NCBI GenBank assembly: GCA_016296775.1
Contig: JAEDIE010000004.1
Coordinates: 1 to 59,909, forward strand
Origin: Bacilli bacterium
GTDB lineage: Bacteria; Bacillota_I; Bacilli_A; RFN20; CAG-826
DNA length: 59,909 nucleotides
Direction of reading: 5' to 3'
Part shown: positions 59,892-59,909 of the stretch, piece by piece
Position numbering within the stretch: position 1 is the first letter of the stretch
How the letters are laid out: each line of letters begins with the position of its first letter
Notes under the pieces: model-generated
What the model saw: the letters and a program-made list of their open reading frames with translations, nothing else
Told to the model about the DNA's origin: nothing
Database searches by the model: none
Position numbers and translations under genes: made by a program

Positions 59892-59909
59892 TGAAAGGGA
59901 CTCAATCTT

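Noticed and set aside
1..59909. Mycoplasma genetic code (UGA as Trp)
   Set aside because: UGA serves as the stop of pheT, jetA and the 86-residue gene, and Trp is encoded by TGG throughout.
1..59909. CRISPR arrays, insertion sequences, prophage genes, tRNA or rRNA genes
   Set aside because: I looked for regular direct repeats, transposase or integrase motifs and cloverleaf-like sequences and saw none. Short tRNA-like folds could still escape reading by eye.

Overview
The window is one contiguous piece of core chromosome from a very AT-rich, low-GC Gram-positive-type bacterium. UGA is a stop here (it ends pheT, jetA and the 86-residue gene before cmk), so the code is the standard bacterial one and not Mycoplasma code 4. 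AGA dominates arginine codons. The gene neighbourhoods are those of Bacilli: rpmG-secE-nusG-rplKA-rplJL-ybxB-rpoBC, cmk-der-gpsA-hup, dnaD-nth facing recU, ispF-gltX, and rpoE near fba. My inference is an uncultured gut-type Bacilli lineage of the RF39 / Erysipelotrichia / Acholeplasma kind. The order cannot be fixed from this sequence alone. I see no tRNA, rRNA, CRISPR array, transposase or prophage.

Layout: 0.2-2.5 kb ftsA-ftsZ, with a divergent FtsA. 2.5-5.2 kb a cytoplasmic GH13 enzyme (minus), a lipoprotein, and rpsO behind a structured leader. 5.2-13.2 kb a heterodimeric ABC exporter, then ABC-F, dtd, mnmA and holA. 13.2-14.4 kb rpsT, rpmB and a small membrane protein, all minus. 14.4-19.9 kb a three-gene MksFEB/JetABC condensin operon with no jetD. 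19.9-23.6 kb glgC-glgD-glgA. 23.6-27.8 kb a phenylalanine T-box, pheS-pheT and a YceD-like gene. 27.7-31.5 kb a TetR-like regulator and a 1016-residue Ig-repeat/VanZ fusion (minus). 31.5-31.9 kb an AT-rich gene-free stretch. 31.9-43.5 kb the transcription/translation super-operon, with an L10 leader and a structured rplK leader. 43.6-49.0 kb cmk, der, gpsA, hup, a head-and-neck-only CCA-type nucleotidyltransferase, dnaD and nth. 49.0-50.3 kb recU and a DEDDh exonuclease (minus). 50.4-55.1 kb two fused MacB-type ABC transporters. 55.2-59.9 kb csp, ychF, ispF, gltX, rpoE and fba.

Most genes are housekeeping, and the interest lies in the departures from the usual pattern. The condensin operon lacks the nuclease that makes Wadjet a defence system. 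Many genes have a -10 box 6-11 bases before the ATG and no Shine-Dalgarno, which suggests leaderless mRNAs. The rpsO leader can fold so that an apical UCUCC loop pairs with its own GGAGA ribosome-binding site. The rplK promoter appears to be embedded in the nusG terminator. The CCA-type enzyme stops right after motif E. FtsA has lost its conserved nucleotide-binding motifs and its terminal membrane helix. A very large secreted Ig-repeat protein ends in a VanZ-type membrane domain. All calls come from reading the sequence; no database search was run.
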